DNA of 64,000 nt, taken from positions 124,001 through 188,000 of the forward strand of contig JAJEHL010000017.1 of the NCBI GenBank assembly GCA_022823725.1, read 5' to 3'. The DNA comes from Candidatus Latescibacterota bacterium (lineage in GTDB: Bacteria; Latescibacterota; UBA2968). The notes under the pieces were generated by a model. It was not told the origin of the DNA, searched no databases, and saw only the letters and a list, made by a program, of their open reading frames with translations. Position numbers and translations under genes: made by a program. Of this stretch, positions 26,077-35,297 are shown piece by piece; the stretch's first letter is position 1; each line of letters starts with the position of its first letter.

Positions 26077-27759
26077 ATGGACCCCAAATACCCGATATGG
26101 AACATACGCCATAAAGGCGGTTATCATTCTATTGCCGATGTCATTCTCGCAAACCGTTCATTGACAAAAGAAGATTTGGCCGACTCTCCCGATATTTTGA
26201 ATGACCCTTATTTAATGAAAGACATGCGCCGCATAGTTGAACGCATATCAGAAGCCATTCACAATAAAGAGCGCATTGTGGTTTTTGGCGATTACGATGT
26301 AGATGGCGTCACGAGCACCGCTGTTTTGCTGGATTTTTTCGACATGGTAGGTGCCAATGCCGCATTTTTGTTACCCGACCGTTTTCGAGATGGGTATGGC
26401 ATGAAGCCACCGGGTGTAGAGAGGGCTTATGCACAAGGCGCACAACTCATTGTAACCGCGGACAATGGCATCTCAGCCTTTGAGGCTGTTGATACGGCCA
26501 ATAACGCCGGAATTGATGTGGTGGTCATTGACCATCACCATCCACAGGACAAATTGCCAGACGCTCTGGCGCTGGTGAACCCCAATCGCGCAGACTGCGA
26601 ATATCCCTTCAAGGGACTGGCTGCCGTAGGGGTGGCATTTAAGGTGGTGCAGGCTCTGGCATCGGAGTTCCTGTCCGATTCAGAGCGCCGACGATATTTG
26701 AACTCGCTTCTGGATCTCGTCGCATTGGGCACTGTGGCTGATATGGCTCCCATGCTCGCAGAAAATCGCCTGCTTACGCGAAAGGGGATGCAGGTACTCA
26801 ACACCACCGAGCGACCGGGCTTGCAGGCACTCAAAGCCGTCGCGGGTACGACCAACCGTCCCGTTGACACAATCTCTATTGGATTCTTCCTGGGACCGCG
26901 CATCAACAGCGCCGGGCGCCTATCATCGGCCGATCTGGCACTCGATTTGTTGCGCTGCCAAAACCAGGTCCAGGCGGCAAAACTCGCCGAAGAATTAAAC
27001 GGTCTAAATGGCGAAAGACAGACGCTACAAAACGATGGCATAGCCGAAGCAGAACGCATGGTAGAAGATAACTGGTTGGATCAATATCGCATTCTGGTCG
27101 TGCGCGGTGAAGACTGGCATCTGGGTGTGGTCGGGCTGATCGCCGGGCGATTGGTCGAAAAATTTTCGCGCCCAGCGCTGGTGTGTACCAACTTTCGGAA
27201 AAATGGCATCTACACGGGTTCTGCGCGCACTGCGGGCGGATACAATATCGTCGAAGCGATTTTCCGCGTCTCAGATTTGCTCACCGAATTTGGCGGACAC
27301 GCCGATGCCGCCGGATTTTCAGTCCCCGCTGAAAATTATCTCGAATTTCAAGACCGCTTGATCGCAGATGCTCAAGCGCGGTTATCAGAGGAAGCACTGA
27401 CGCCCCAACTGGAAGTCGATGCCGCACTCAAACCATCCGATATTTCGCTGACGACAGTTGACACCCTGGACAAATTGGCACCTTTTGGTGCAAAAAACGA
27501 GTTGCCGCGTTTTATAGCTCGCGATTGCCGAATTGCAGATGCGCGCGCCATAGGCCACGGAGCGCATTTAAAACTCACAGTGGATACAGGTGCTGATCTG
27601 TGCGATGCAATCTGGTTTCGCCAGGGCGAGCGAGTTTACGAATTATCAGTGGGTGATCGCGTCGATCTCGCCTTTGCACTACAGGCCAATACATGGCAAG
27701 GCAGAACCAACGTGCAAATGCTGGTAGAAGACATGCGCCTGTCGAACCAGCTCGATTAG
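26077..27759 (+). CDS. recJ: Single-stranded-DNA exonuclease RecJ
   Basis: 560 residues, normal length; GGAG six bases before the ATG. RecJ is a 5'-3' exonuclease in recombination and mismatch repair. DHH-domain metal motifs are in order: VVFGDYDVDGVTSTAVLL (about 68), VTADNGIS (about 128) and VVIDHHHPQ (about 148). GFFLGPRINSAGRLSSADLAL follows. The DHHA1 domain has EFGGHADAAGFSV (about 405), and a C-terminal OB-like domain ends the protein. It is transcribed away from the PspA unit and may be in operon with the oxidoreductase gene 21 bases downstream. Confidence 0.95.
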   Translation: MDPKYPIWNIRHKGGYHSIADVILANRSLTKEDLADSPDILNDPYLMKDMRRIVERISEAIHNKERIVVFGDYDVDGVTSTAVLLDFFDMVGANAAFLLPDRFRDGYGMKPPGVERAYAQGAQLIVTADNGISAFEAVDTANNAGIDVVVIDHHHPQDKLPDALALVNPNRADCEYPFKGLAAVGVAFKVVQALASEFLSDSERRRYLNSLLDLVALGTVADMAPMLAENRLLTRKGMQVLNTTERPGLQALKAVAGTTNRPVDTISIGFFLGPRINSAGRLSSADLALDLLRCQNQVQAAKLAEELNGLNGERQTLQNDGIAEAERMVEDNWLDQYRILVVRGEDWHLGVVGLIAGRLVEKFSRPALVCTNFRKNGIYTGSARTAGGYNIVEAIFRVSDLLTEFGGHADAAGFSVPAENYLEFQDRLIADAQARLSEEALTPQLEVDAALKPSDISLTTVDTLDKLAPFGAKNELPRFIARDCRIADARAIGHGAHLKLTVDTGADLCDAIWFRQGERVYELSVGDRVDLAFALQANTWQGRTNVQMLVEDMRLSNQLD

Positions 27760-27780
27760 CTAATTTTCCGGAGGTACTTA

Positions 27781-28905
27781 ATGGGCATTGCTGAAAAACT
27801 AAACGTGGGTATCGTGGGGGCTGCTGGGCGTGGCGGCAGTTTTCGAGTCGCTTTTGAAGCGCATGAAACAGCCCGCATACACGCGGTATGCGATGTGCGC
27901 GAAGAGGAACTCGACGCCGCTGCGGAACGATTGGGCGCGTCTGAAAAATACGCGGATTACGAAACCATGCTCGCACGCTCGGAACTCGATGCGGTCGTCA
28001 TCGGCACGCCCATGCATTTTCACGCTCAGCAGGCAATTGAGGCATTGAACCGGAACATCCACGTCTTAAGCGAAGTCACAGCCGGGGTCTCCGTAGCGGA
28101 ATGCCGCTACCTGGTACACGCCGCTACATCGTCAAAAGCAATCTATATGATGGCTGAAAATTACACCTATACCCGCCCCAACGTACTCGTAAAAGAACTC
28201 GTGCGGCGGGGTTTGTTCGGCGATGTATATTACGGTGAAGGAGAGTATTTGCACGAATTGAAAGCCCTGAATGAAATCACAAAATGGCGGCGCAAGTGGC
28301 AAACGGGCATCGATGGTATCACCTATTGCACGCACAGCCTGGGACCTCTATTGCAATGGATGCCGGGCGACCGCGTGGTGCGCGTGTGTTGTGCGGGTAG
28401 CGGACACCATTACACAGACCCCCGGGGAGACCAGTATGAAAATCAAGATTCGTGCGTCATGTTGTGCCAGATGGCGAGCGGTGGACTGGTAAAAATCCGC
28501 GTAGATATGCTATCGGAACGCCCCCATGCAACGGGCAATTTTCAACTGCAAGGGACAAAAGGGTGTTATGAATCGGCGAGAGAGCGCGGCGGTATCAATC
28601 GCGTATGGCTTGCAGATATCTGCGGCGAAAAAAATGAATGGATGGATCTGGCAGATCTGGAAGAAAATTACATGCCCGACATGTGGCGCAACCCCACTGA
28701 AGCGGCATTAAAAGCCGGGCACGGTGGGGGCGACTATTTCGAGATCATGGATTTTATTCAAAGCATCAACGGCGAAATTGACTGTCCAATTGGCATTCAC
28801 GAGGCCATGGACATGACCTTGCCGGGTTTAATCAGTCAGCAGTCAATTGTGCAAGATGGCGCGTGGTTAGACGTACCCGACTCGCGCAAATGGGTAAAGG
28901 AGTAA
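27781..28905 (+). CDS. Gfo/Idh/MocA-family oxidoreductase
   Basis: 374 residues with a GGAGG ribosome site. The N-terminal Rossmann domain starts with VGIVGAAGRGGSFR. The motif VVIGTPMHFHAQQAIEALN matches the family's second strand-helix, and SEVTAGVS stands where the active-site EKP-type Lys motif is usual (NVHVLSEVTAG rather than ...CEKPL). The conserved catalytic Lys of that motif is therefore missing, as in other members of this subgroup. The C-terminal half is the beta-sheet substrate domain (GEGEYLHELK, GITYCTHSLGPLLQW, QGTKGCYES). It probably oxidises a sugar or polyol with NAD(P). It is followed four bases later by the PPK2 gene. Confidence 0.88.
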   Translation: MGIAEKLNVGIVGAAGRGGSFRVAFEAHETARIHAVCDVREEELDAAAERLGASEKYADYETMLARSELDAVVIGTPMHFHAQQAIEALNRNIHVLSEVTAGVSVAECRYLVHAATSSKAIYMMAENYTYTRPNVLVKELVRRGLFGDVYYGEGEYLHELKALNEITKWRRKWQTGIDGITYCTHSLGPLLQWMPGDRVVRVCCAGSGHHYTDPRGDQYENQDSCVMLCQMASGGLVKIRVDMLSERPHATGNFQLQGTKGCYESARERGGINRVWLADICGEKNEWMDLADLEENYMPDMWRNPTEAALKAGHGGGDYFEIMDFIQSINGEIDCPIGIHEAMDMTLPGLISQQSIVQDGAWLDVPDSRKWVKE

Positions 28906-28908
28906 AAT

Positions 28909-30390
28909 ATGGGACTACTGGATGATATTGATCTAAAAAAAACCATCAAAAAATCTGACTACGACGCCCGAATGGAAAAGCTGGAAATAAAAATGGGGCA
29001 ACTCGAGCGAAAAGCACTGGACAACAAATTGCCCGTCACAATCGTATTCGAAGGCTGGGGTGCTTCTGGTAAAGGACGGCTGATCAACGAATTATTGCAA
29101 GTACTCGACCCCCGCGGCGTCAAAGTATATTCGACGCAGATGCCCAATAAAGAAGAGATTTACCGGCCATATATGTGGCGGTTCTGGACCAAAATACCGG
29201 AACGCGGGCGCCTGGTAATTTACAGTCGGAGTTGGTACAGTCGTTTCATCGTAGAGAAAATGGATCCAACGATGGACGAGCTACCGGTTGATAAGGCGTA
29301 TCAAGAAGTAAATAGTTTCGAGCGACAACTCGTAGATGACGGTCATGTAATCATCAAGTTCTTCCTGCACATCTCGCGCAAAGAACAAAAAAAGCGTTTT
29401 AAGCAACTCGAGAAAAATCCCCTGACGTCCTGGCGCGTGACAGATTACGACTGGAAAAAAAATAAACAATACGAATGGTATGGAGGAGCCATTGAAGAAA
29501 TGATCGCACGCACGGACAAGAAATACGCCCCCTGGCATATTGTACCGTCTCAAAATTGGCGTTTTGCAACAATTTCGGTATTTGAAAAGGTAATAGAAGT
29601 TCTCGAAAAAAAACTGTCATCTCTAAACAAAAAGACGCGGACCAAATCCGTTTCCCTACCCTCAATCCCGCATTCTATGCTCGAAACTTCTGATTTGTCC
29701 AGAGAACTCACGCGAAAAGAATACGATCACCTGCGCCGCATTTATCAAAAAAAGATATGGGAAATCGAGCACGAAGTATATTTGCGAAGACAGTCAGTGG
29801 TCATTGTGTACGAAGGCTGGGATGCCGCGGGAAAGGGGGGCAATATCAAACGCCTGGTGCGCCGCATGGACCCGCGAGGATACGACGTATTCCCCGTCGC
29901 CGCGCCAAATGATATCGAACTGGCACATCACTATTTGTGGCGGTTCTGGATCAAAATGCCCAAAGCCGGCCATTTTGCCATCTTTGATCGGTCGTGGTAC
30001 GGGCGCGTCCTGGTCGAGCGCGTAGAGGGATTTGCGACAATACAGGAATGGCAGCGCGCGTACCGCGAAATCAACGAAATGGAAGAACAGATGGCAAATT
30101 ACGGCACCTTATTATTCAAATTCTGGATCGATATCGACAAAGACGAACAATTGAAGCGCTTTCGGGACCGCGAAAAAGTACCGTTCAAACAGTGGAAAAT
30201 TACAGATGAAGATTGGCGCAATCGAGAGAAATGGAATCAGTATCGCGAGGCTGTGGATGAGATGTTGTATCGCACGAACACAGATTACGCACCCTGGACC
30301 ATTGTAGAGTCCAACTGCAAGCTATACGCACGCATTAAAACACTAAAAACCGTGGTCAAGACCCTGGAAAAGTACTTGAACAAGCACTGA
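28909..30390 (+). CDS. pap: Two-domain PPK2: polyphosphate:AMP phosphotransferase type
   Basis: 493 residues, two fused PPK2 domains. The N-terminal domain has a Walker A-like EGWGASGKG (48-56) and the C-terminal domain has EGWDAAGKGG (about 300-309) with DPRGYDVFPVAAPN, YLWRFWIKMP and the lid DRSWYGRVLVERVEG. The N-domain has the weaker version (MWRFWTKIPERGRLVIYSRSWYS). Two-domain PPK2 (class II) enzymes phosphorylate AMP to ADP with polyphosphate; in the known enzymes only the C-terminal domain is catalytic. A ribosome site AAAGGAG overlaps the upstream stop region. Regulation is not visible. Confidence 0.9.
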   Translation: MGLLDDIDLKKTIKKSDYDARMEKLEIKMGQLERKALDNKLPVTIVFEGWGASGKGRLINELLQVLDPRGVKVYSTQMPNKEEIYRPYMWRFWTKIPERGRLVIYSRSWYSRFIVEKMDPTMDELPVDKAYQEVNSFERQLVDDGHVIIKFFLHISRKEQKKRFKQLEKNPLTSWRVTDYDWKKNKQYEWYGGAIEEMIARTDKKYAPWHIVPSQNWRFATISVFEKVIEVLEKKLSSLNKKTRTKSVSLPSIPHSMLETSDLSRELTRKEYDHLRRIYQKKIWEIEHEVYLRRQSVVIVYEGWDAAGKGGNIKRLVRRMDPRGYDVFPVAAPNDIELAHHYLWRFWIKMPKAGHFAIFDRSWYGRVLVERVEGFATIQEWQRAYREINEMEEQMANYGTLLFKFWIDIDKDEQLKRFRDREKVPFKQWKITDEDWRNREKWNQYREAVDEMLYRTNTDYAPWTIVESNCKLYARIKTLKTVVKTLEKYLNKH

Positions 30391-30404
30391 AGGCGAGACG
30401 TAAA

Positions 30405-31163
30405 GTGAATGAATTAGCCATTGAACTGCGAGATGTTCACAAGGTTTTTGTGACCGACAGCAACCGGATAGAAGCACTCGCACAAATTTCCCTGCAAATA
30501 GCGCAGGGTGAATTTGTCAGTATGATCGGACCCTCGGGATGTGGTAAAACGAGCTTAATGCGGATCGTCGGCGATTTGGAAACACCGACAAAGGGCGAGG
30601 TCCGCGTACTGGGGAAAATACCCGAAATCGCGCGGCGCGAACGGTTGGTGGGCTTTGTGTTTCAGCACCCCTCACTTCTCGCCTGGCGCACAGTTGAAGA
30701 AAATGTACGCCTACCCGCAGAGGTCTTTGGAGACGCAGAAATTTTAGGCCGGGTCTCTGAAATGATCGACATCGTCGGATTGGCTGGATTTGAGCAGGCG
30801 TATCCGCGCGAACTATCCGGTGGCATGCAATCGCGGGTCGCTATTGCCAGAGTCTTGACCTTCCGACCATCCGTTTTGCTTATGGACGAGCCTTTTGGGG
30901 CATTGGATGAAATGACGCGAGAAAAAATGCAAATTGAACTGTTGCGAATATGGCAGGCGACCGGTGCCGCTGTCTTATTTATAACCCACAGCATCTCCGA
31001 GGCATTGCTCCTCTCGGACCGCGTTGTGGTAATGTCCGCCAGACCCGGCAAAATCTCGGAAGACTTGCAAGTCAACTTTCCCCACCCTCGAGAAAACACC
31101 TTGCGTGCCGACCCTCAATTTGTGGCAATGGAATCCCATTTGCGCGAACAGTTGGAAGGATAA
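30405..31163 (+). CDS. ABC transporter ATP-binding protein, nitrate/sulfonate/taurine type, orphan
   Basis: 252 residues from GTG 30405; no ATG fits the frame near the conserved start. Walker A GPSGCGKTS (about 44), Q-loop FVFQHPSLLAWRTVEENV, signature LSGGMQSRVAIARVL (about 138), Walker B VLLMDEPFGALDE and the H-loop FITHSISEAL are complete, so it should hydrolyse ATP. FVFQHPSLLAWRTVEENV and AREDPLRADP-like tail features place it with NrtD/SsuB/TauB. No permease or binding-protein gene of that family is next to it: upstream is PPK2 and downstream is a convergent hydrolase. Its partners must be elsewhere or lost. Confidence 0.9.
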   Translation: MNELAIELRDVHKVFVTDSNRIEALAQISLQIAQGEFVSMIGPSGCGKTSLMRIVGDLETPTKGEVRVLGKIPEIARRERLVGFVFQHPSLLAWRTVEENVRLPAEVFGDAEILGRVSEMIDIVGLAGFEQAYPRELSGGMQSRVAIARVLTFRPSVLLMDEPFGALDEMTREKMQIELLRIWQATGAAVLFITHSISEALLLSDRVVVMSARPGKISEDLQVNFPHPRENTLRADPQFVAMESHLREQLEG

Positions 31164-31212
31164 CCCCCAGCGGTCAGCTATTAATCTCCTCCAGCCTCCA
31201 GCTCCTGTCTTT

Positions 31213-31235
31213 TATCTGCGTCCATCTGCGTTCAT
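31213..31235 (+). repeat. Tandem ATCTGCGTYC decamer
   Basis: ATCTGCGTCC (31214-31223) and ATCTGCGTTC (31224-31233), with flanking T and AT, in the gap between the ABC ATPase and the hydrolase. Similar degenerate text recurs in intergenic DNA of many bacteria; it looks like dispersed non-coding repeat. Confidence 0.5.
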
Positions 31236-31287
31236 GCTCGGAGAGGTGTACAACTGCGACGCTTCATCAGCAGTTCATTACTCGCCT

Positions 31288-33222
31288 TCATTCTGCGGAC
31301 CCCACCTCTCCCATATCCGCCCCCCAGGGCTGTATGAGCGCGAGTTTTTTATCCACCACATCCATCAGATCGGGCAGATCAAATGCTGTGAGAACGCCCC
31401 GGGGGATATTGGCAGTGGGCCAACTGACCAGAGGCGTTTGTGTCCAGGCGTGATAGGACAGCGGATAATTTTTCAGAGTTATAGTCGTCACTCCGGAATG
31501 GAGAAATCCGGCAAAGAGCGCGTGAATTGCACCCTGTCCGCGACCATAGAGATGAATTTTCTCCGCACCTTCATGAGCCAGCAGATCGAGCGTGGATAAC
31601 ACATCGTGTACCCGTCGTCCGAGAAAGCTTTGGCCGAGCATCAGACCATAGCCATTGCACATATAGTCATTGCCATAAGGGTGAAAAAAGTCGCGTTCAT
31701 CATCAGCAAGCGATTCCCCCAGGCCGCGCACATCGAGTGCATAGAGCGGGTGTTGTTCTTTGAGTTCTTTCGCCAAAGAATCTTCGATCAGATCTACTTC
31801 CGCAGAAACATGTGGCAAATAGAGATGAACTTCGCGCTCGACATCGAGCGTATGCGAATAAGACGGATTGGACAGGCGTTTCCGCATAATAGCGCGAATA
31901 TTGCCCTCGGTTTCAATCGCATACCGCGCCAGGCGAACGCCATCTTCTGTCGTACTGCGCAACCAGCGGTGATGGGGCAGGTCGCGGTCGTCAGACAAAT
32001 TGAGCGTATTTTGCACACAATGGGTGAGTTCGTCTTTACCCAACTCTTTGCGTTTTGATGCAAGAACATCTGCTTTTTGGGCAATCAAATCGTAAATGGG
32101 CGTAGCCCCTTCGGGCACAACCTCGCCTTTCGGGGTGACATTCAAGACATCGCTCAAGTCTTCGGTCTCTTCCAAACGGGTAACCTGCTGAATGCCAGCC
32201 TGTGTTGCAAAAAATTGCACCATAGCTTCCTGATTATCGCGGAAAAAACCGTGACCTTCTGACCCGATAAAAATATCAGTCGCATTAGCTGGCGCGCCAA
32301 TGATATCGTAGAAACGACGAACTTCAGAATAGGCTTGTTTGAGACCGCGTCGGTCAAAAAAGCAATAGGCTTGCCCGAGCAAAATGACAGGAGATGGTGC
32401 TCGGGCAATAAAAAAATCAGCCATGTCCAGGCCCGAGCCAATCACGCCTGGCGGATACTGTTCCGAATCCGCGGGCAATTCATTTTCGAGATTGGCGACA
32501 AAAGTGGTGACAAAACAACTGGGGGCAGCCATAGTAAAACGCTCTTCCACCGGCCATATCCAGCTGGTCATAGTACCGCCGCCTGAGTTACCCGTAAGCC
32601 CGACGCACTTGGGATCGACTTCGGGACGGGTAAGCAAATAGTCGAGCGCGCGGATACCATCCCATGCTCGCCACGCGCCAAACCATTCGCCCACAAGTTC
32701 GAGTTGTTTGCCCATCATATTGTGAGCATGTGTTGAAGACCGCACACTTTCGCGACTGTGCAGAGCATAGTATTGATCGCGTTCGCCTTGATTAAAGGGA
32801 TCGTAGATCAAAACGACAAAACCATTGCGCGCCAAGCGCTGACAAAATGCCTGATAAAGAGATGCATTTTTGCCATCGGCTGCATGACCACAAGAGCCAA
32901 TAATGCCAGGGGCTGGTCCATCGAGTTTGTCGGGCACGTAAAGGTGGGCGGTGACCAAACAGCCCGGGCGGCTCTCAAAGATGATTTTTTCAATGCGATA
33001 ATGGCGGCGTTCAATTGTACCGACGACACGCGCCCGAAGAGGTGTTTTGCTCGGCCAGGGGCGATAGGCGTTGTCAATGGCCTCACGCACTTCATCGCGG
33101 TATGCGAAAGCTTCTTTTTTTGTTCGGATAGACGACAGGCGTTTTGCGCGATAGGCATTTACAGCCCGCACGCGCGCGACATAGTCATCCAGCACCATGT
33201 GTCCATAACCATTTCGCGGCAT
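31288..33222 (-). CDS. Tandem alpha/beta-hydrolase protein, acetyl-xylan-esterase-like
   Basis: 644 residues. The first half is an alpha/beta hydrolase of the acetyl-xylan-esterase/dienelactone-hydrolase type: APGIIGSCGHAADGK, FVVLIYDPFNQGER, and the nucleophile elbow GNSGG (211-215, Ser213). GSEGHGFFRDNQ offers the catalytic His. The second half, after about residue 450, has the order of another alpha/beta hydrolase (YALDVRGLGES, HDVLSTLDLL, KIHLYGRGQGAIHALFAGF). Its elbow reads GRGQG (560-564), so the nucleophilic Ser is replaced by Gln563. It is probably a cytoplasmic esterase or peptidase (no signal peptide), with the second domain structural. It faces the ABC ATPase. Confidence 0.8.
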   Translation of the reverse strand: MPRNGYGHMVLDDYVARVRAVNAYRAKRLSSIRTKKEAFAYRDEVREAIDNAYRPWPSKTPLRARVVGTIERRHYRIEKIIFESRPGCLVTAHLYVPDKLDGPAPGIIGSCGHAADGKNASLYQAFCQRLARNGFVVLIYDPFNQGERDQYYALHSRESVRSSTHAHNMMGKQLELVGEWFGAWRAWDGIRALDYLLTRPEVDPKCVGLTGNSGGGTMTSWIWPVEERFTMAAPSCFVTTFVANLENELPADSEQYPPGVIGSGLDMADFFIARAPSPVILLGQAYCFFDRRGLKQAYSEVRRFYDIIGAPANATDIFIGSEGHGFFRDNQEAMVQFFATQAGIQQVTRLEETEDLSDVLNVTPKGEVVPEGATPIYDLIAQKADVLASKRKELGKDELTHCVQNTLNLSDDRDLPHHRWLRSTTEDGVRLARYAIETEGNIRAIMRKRLSNPSYSHTLDVEREVHLYLPHVSAEVDLIEDSLAKELKEQHPLYALDVRGLGESLADDERDFFHPYGNDYMCNGYGLMLGQSFLGRRVHDVLSTLDLLAHEGAEKIHLYGRGQGAIHALFAGFLHSGVTTITLKNYPLSYHAWTQTPLVSWPTANIPRGVLTAFDLPDLMDVVDKKLALIQPWGADMGEVGSAE

Positions 33223-33233
33223 AAGAATAGCTC

Positions 33234-33302
33234 CAGTAGTCAGTTGTCAGTCCGCCCCAGTCTCCAGCCCCCCTTTGTGTCTTCGCGTCTTTGTGTGAGT
33301 TT
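33234..33302 (+). repeat. Dispersed intergenic repeat text (two motifs)
   Basis: CAGTAGTCAGTTG (33234-33246, exact copy of 25511-25523 on the other strand), then CCTTTGTGTCTTCGCGTC and TTTGTGTGAGTTT up to 33302. The second motif recurs at 52768-52800 with small changes. No coding or RNA gene is apparent. Confidence 0.6.
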
Positions 33303-33413
33303 CTTTTTTTTACCTCCTACAATACATATATCCCGCGTATGGGGTCAACGGTTTTTTGGCCTGTATAGTCAAAAATCTCGCGCGGTTCGACTCAGTATTC
33401 CAGGCCGTTTTTG

Positions 33414-33442
33414 TTGCCATTACACTGGTTTTTGCCTACATT
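33414..33442 (+). promoter_or_regulatory. Putative promoter of the yggS-led run
   Basis: TTGCCA (33414-33419), 17-base spacer, TACATT (33437-33442). It is about 35 bases upstream of the yggS ATG. This is one of the best matches to the local promoter pattern. Confidence 0.5.
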
Positions 33443-33477
33443 ATGAAATCTATATTTCAATTTTGAGACCGAAATCT

Positions 33478-34161
33478 ATGTCGGCAATTGCTGAGAACTT
33501 AAAACGCGTTCAAGACCGCATTGATAGGGCTGCCCATCGATCCGGACGGTCGGCAGACGAGGTTAAATTGATTGTTGTAACAAAGACCTGGCCCGCCGAT
33601 GTCGTACAACAGGTTGTAGATGCGGGAACACGGATTTTAGGTGAGAGTCGCGTACAAGAGGCACAGCATAAAGTTCCAGAGGTAGCAGGCACCGTATCCT
33701 GGCATTTGGTTGGACACTTACAGCGCAACAAAGTCAAACAGGCGTTGCCTCTATTCGACCTGATTCACTCGGTTGACACACTGCGCCTGGCGAAAGAAAT
33801 CAGCCGATGGGCTGTGCGGAGAAACACCCCAACTCGCGTATTGGTACAGGTAAATACATCGGGCGAAGCATCGAAGTTCGGTATATCGTCCAACGCGGCA
33901 TTGGACCTGGTCCTGCAGGTCGATGACTTGCAGGGTGTTTCAGTGGCAGGGCTAATGACGATTGGTGCCTTTGATCCAGACCCTGAAATAGCGCGGCCAA
34001 ATTTTGTCTTATTGCGACAAATCAGGGATCGCATCGCAATTCACAAGCCCCCTGTGTCTATCCTGTCTATGGGGATGACCAGCGACTTTGAAGTTGCAAT
34101 TGAAGAAGGCGCAACAATGATTCGCGTGGGCACGGCAATTTTTGGTCAGCGGACGGTATAA
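33478..34161 (+). CDS. yggS: YggS-family pyridoxal phosphate homeostasis protein
   Basis: 227 residues from ATG 33478, the usual YggS N-terminus (SAIAENLKRVQDRID); an in-frame extension back to 32758 is antisense to the hydrolase gene and rejected. The PLP lysine is K36 in LIVVTKTW. GESRVQEAQHKVPEV, WHLVGHLQRNK, VLVQVNTSGEASKFGI, GLMTIGAF and SMGMTSDFEVAIEEGATMIRVGTAIFG follow in order. YggS binds PLP and balances B6 vitamers and amino-acid pools. It heads a run with yggT, divIVA and mtnP, an order shared with cell-division neighbourhoods of other bacteria. Confidence 0.95.
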   Translation: MSAIAENLKRVQDRIDRAAHRSGRSADEVKLIVVTKTWPADVVQQVVDAGTRILGESRVQEAQHKVPEVAGTVSWHLVGHLQRNKVKQALPLFDLIHSVDTLRLAKEISRWAVRRNTPTRVLVQVNTSGEASKFGISSNAALDLVLQVDDLQGVSVAGLMTIGAFDPDPEIARPNFVLLRQIRDRIAIHKPPVSILSMGMTSDFEVAIEEGATMIRVGTAIFGQRTV

Positions 34162-34164
34162 ACT

Positions 34165-34752
34165 ATGGTTGATGTGGTTGCTCAGGCGATTATTTTAATC
34201 CAACAAACCATTGACTGGATGCTTGTTGCATTGGTAATCGGCATGGTGGCGTTGTTGCTATTACGCGCTATTTTGGTGCGTATGAATTCCTTTGGCTGGT
34301 CTCAATATTATGTTCGGCGCATAACCGATCCGCTCGTGTGGCCCATTGCGCAACACATGCCAGGAAATACCGCTGCGGCACCATTGATTCTGGTGATAGC
34401 GACATTGATTGGGGCATTTTTTTTTAAATGGTTAACCAGCGATGTACTGCTTGCTCTCATAGGATTGCTACAAGGTATCTCTTCTGGCAAAATCCTGCAT
34501 GTCATCGGTTGGTTGCTCTATGGGGTCGTTGCGATCCTGCTGGTTTTAATTATTGCGCGTATTGTATTTTCCTGGTTGCCCTTTGTGCGCGGGGGCAGAT
34601 TTATGTGGACACTTTACAGCTTGACTGAGCCTATTATGGGACCTTTTCGGCAGATCGTCCCTCCGCTGGGCATGTTCGATTTGTCGCCTATTTTGTTAAT
34701 TTTGCTTCTGCAAATTGTTCAGAGTGCTATCCAAAGTGTATTTGAGCTATAA
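34165..34752 (+). CDS. YggT-family membrane protein
   Basis: 195 residues, beginning 3 bases after yggS. About five hydrophobic segments form two YggT-type units. The first carries YYVRRITDPLVWPIAQHMPG, the second VLIIARIVFSWLPFVRG and LYSLTEPIMGPFRQIVPPLG. The signature (TDP or TEP followed by a basic-loop P) is present in both. YggT proteins are small inner-membrane proteins linked by position to yggS and division genes, and to osmotic adaptation; the mechanism is unknown. Confidence 0.9.
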   Translation: MVDVVAQAIILIQQTIDWMLVALVIGMVALLLLRAILVRMNSFGWSQYYVRRITDPLVWPIAQHMPGNTAAAPLILVIATLIGAFFFKWLTSDVLLALIGLLQGISSGKILHVIGWLLYGVVAILLVLIIARIVFSWLPFVRGGRFMWTLYSLTEPIMGPFRQIVPPLGMFDLSPILLILLLQIVQSAIQSVFEL

Positions 34753-34775
34753 AATAGCTCCTGGAGGAGGGAACA

Positions 34776-35297
34776 GTGAACATCACACCACAAGATATTC
34801 GCAAACAGATTTTTAAGAAATCTTTTCGCGGTTATGATCAAGAAGAAGTGCAGGCATTTCTCGAAATGCTGGCTACAGAGGTTGAAAATCTCGGCGGCGA
34901 AAATATCGAACTAAAAGAACATCTCAATGCGCTACATACAGAAGTGCAACACTATCGGTCAATAGAGCAAACCCTCCAGGAGATGCTTAGAACTGCTCAG
35001 CAGACGGCTGAAGAAGTCAAGGAAAATGGGCATAAAGAAGCGCGGCTAATTGTGAAAGAAGCGGAAATCCGCAGCAGTCGGGCTATTGAAAAAGCGCGCA
35101 CACAGGTGCAGGAAATCCGCACAGAGCTTGTAGAGTTACAAAATCAACGCGATATGTTCTTGTCCAAGTTTAAGGCTCTGGTACAGGTTCAGACTGATTT
35201 TTTAGACCAATTTCAAATGACCCCCTTCAACGTGGTAAAAGAGAATATTCCCCAAATAGAAGATGACGCCACAGATCAGGACGACGAAGATGCCTGA
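34776..35297 (+). CDS. DivIVA-domain coiled-coil protein
   Basis: 173 residues from GTG 34776, with a very strong GGAGGAGGG site. The N-terminal DivIVA lipid-binding motif is ITPQDIRKQIFKKSFRGYD (about 3-21), with the Phe/Arg-rich loop that inserts in curved membrane, then QEEVQAFLEML. Residues 30-150 are coiled coil (EVENLGGENIELKEHL and so on), and the tail is acidic. DivIVA-type proteins mark poles and division sites and recruit partners. Its position after yggS-yggT is conserved in many bacteria. Its stop overlaps the mtnP start by 8 bases. Confidence 0.9.
   Translation: MNITPQDIRKQIFKKSFRGYDQEEVQAFLEMLATEVENLGGENIELKEHLNALHTEVQHYRSIEQTLQEMLRTAQQTAEEVKENGHKEARLIVKEAEIRSSRAIEKARTQVQEIRTELVELQNQRDMFLSKFKALVQVQTDFLDQFQMTPFNVVKENIPQIEDDATDQDDEDA

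Noticed and set aside
32758-33477. Long in-frame N-terminal extension of yggS
   Set aside because: The stretch is antisense to the hydrolase gene and has no family match; YggS begins at 33478, where the promoter and family start agree.
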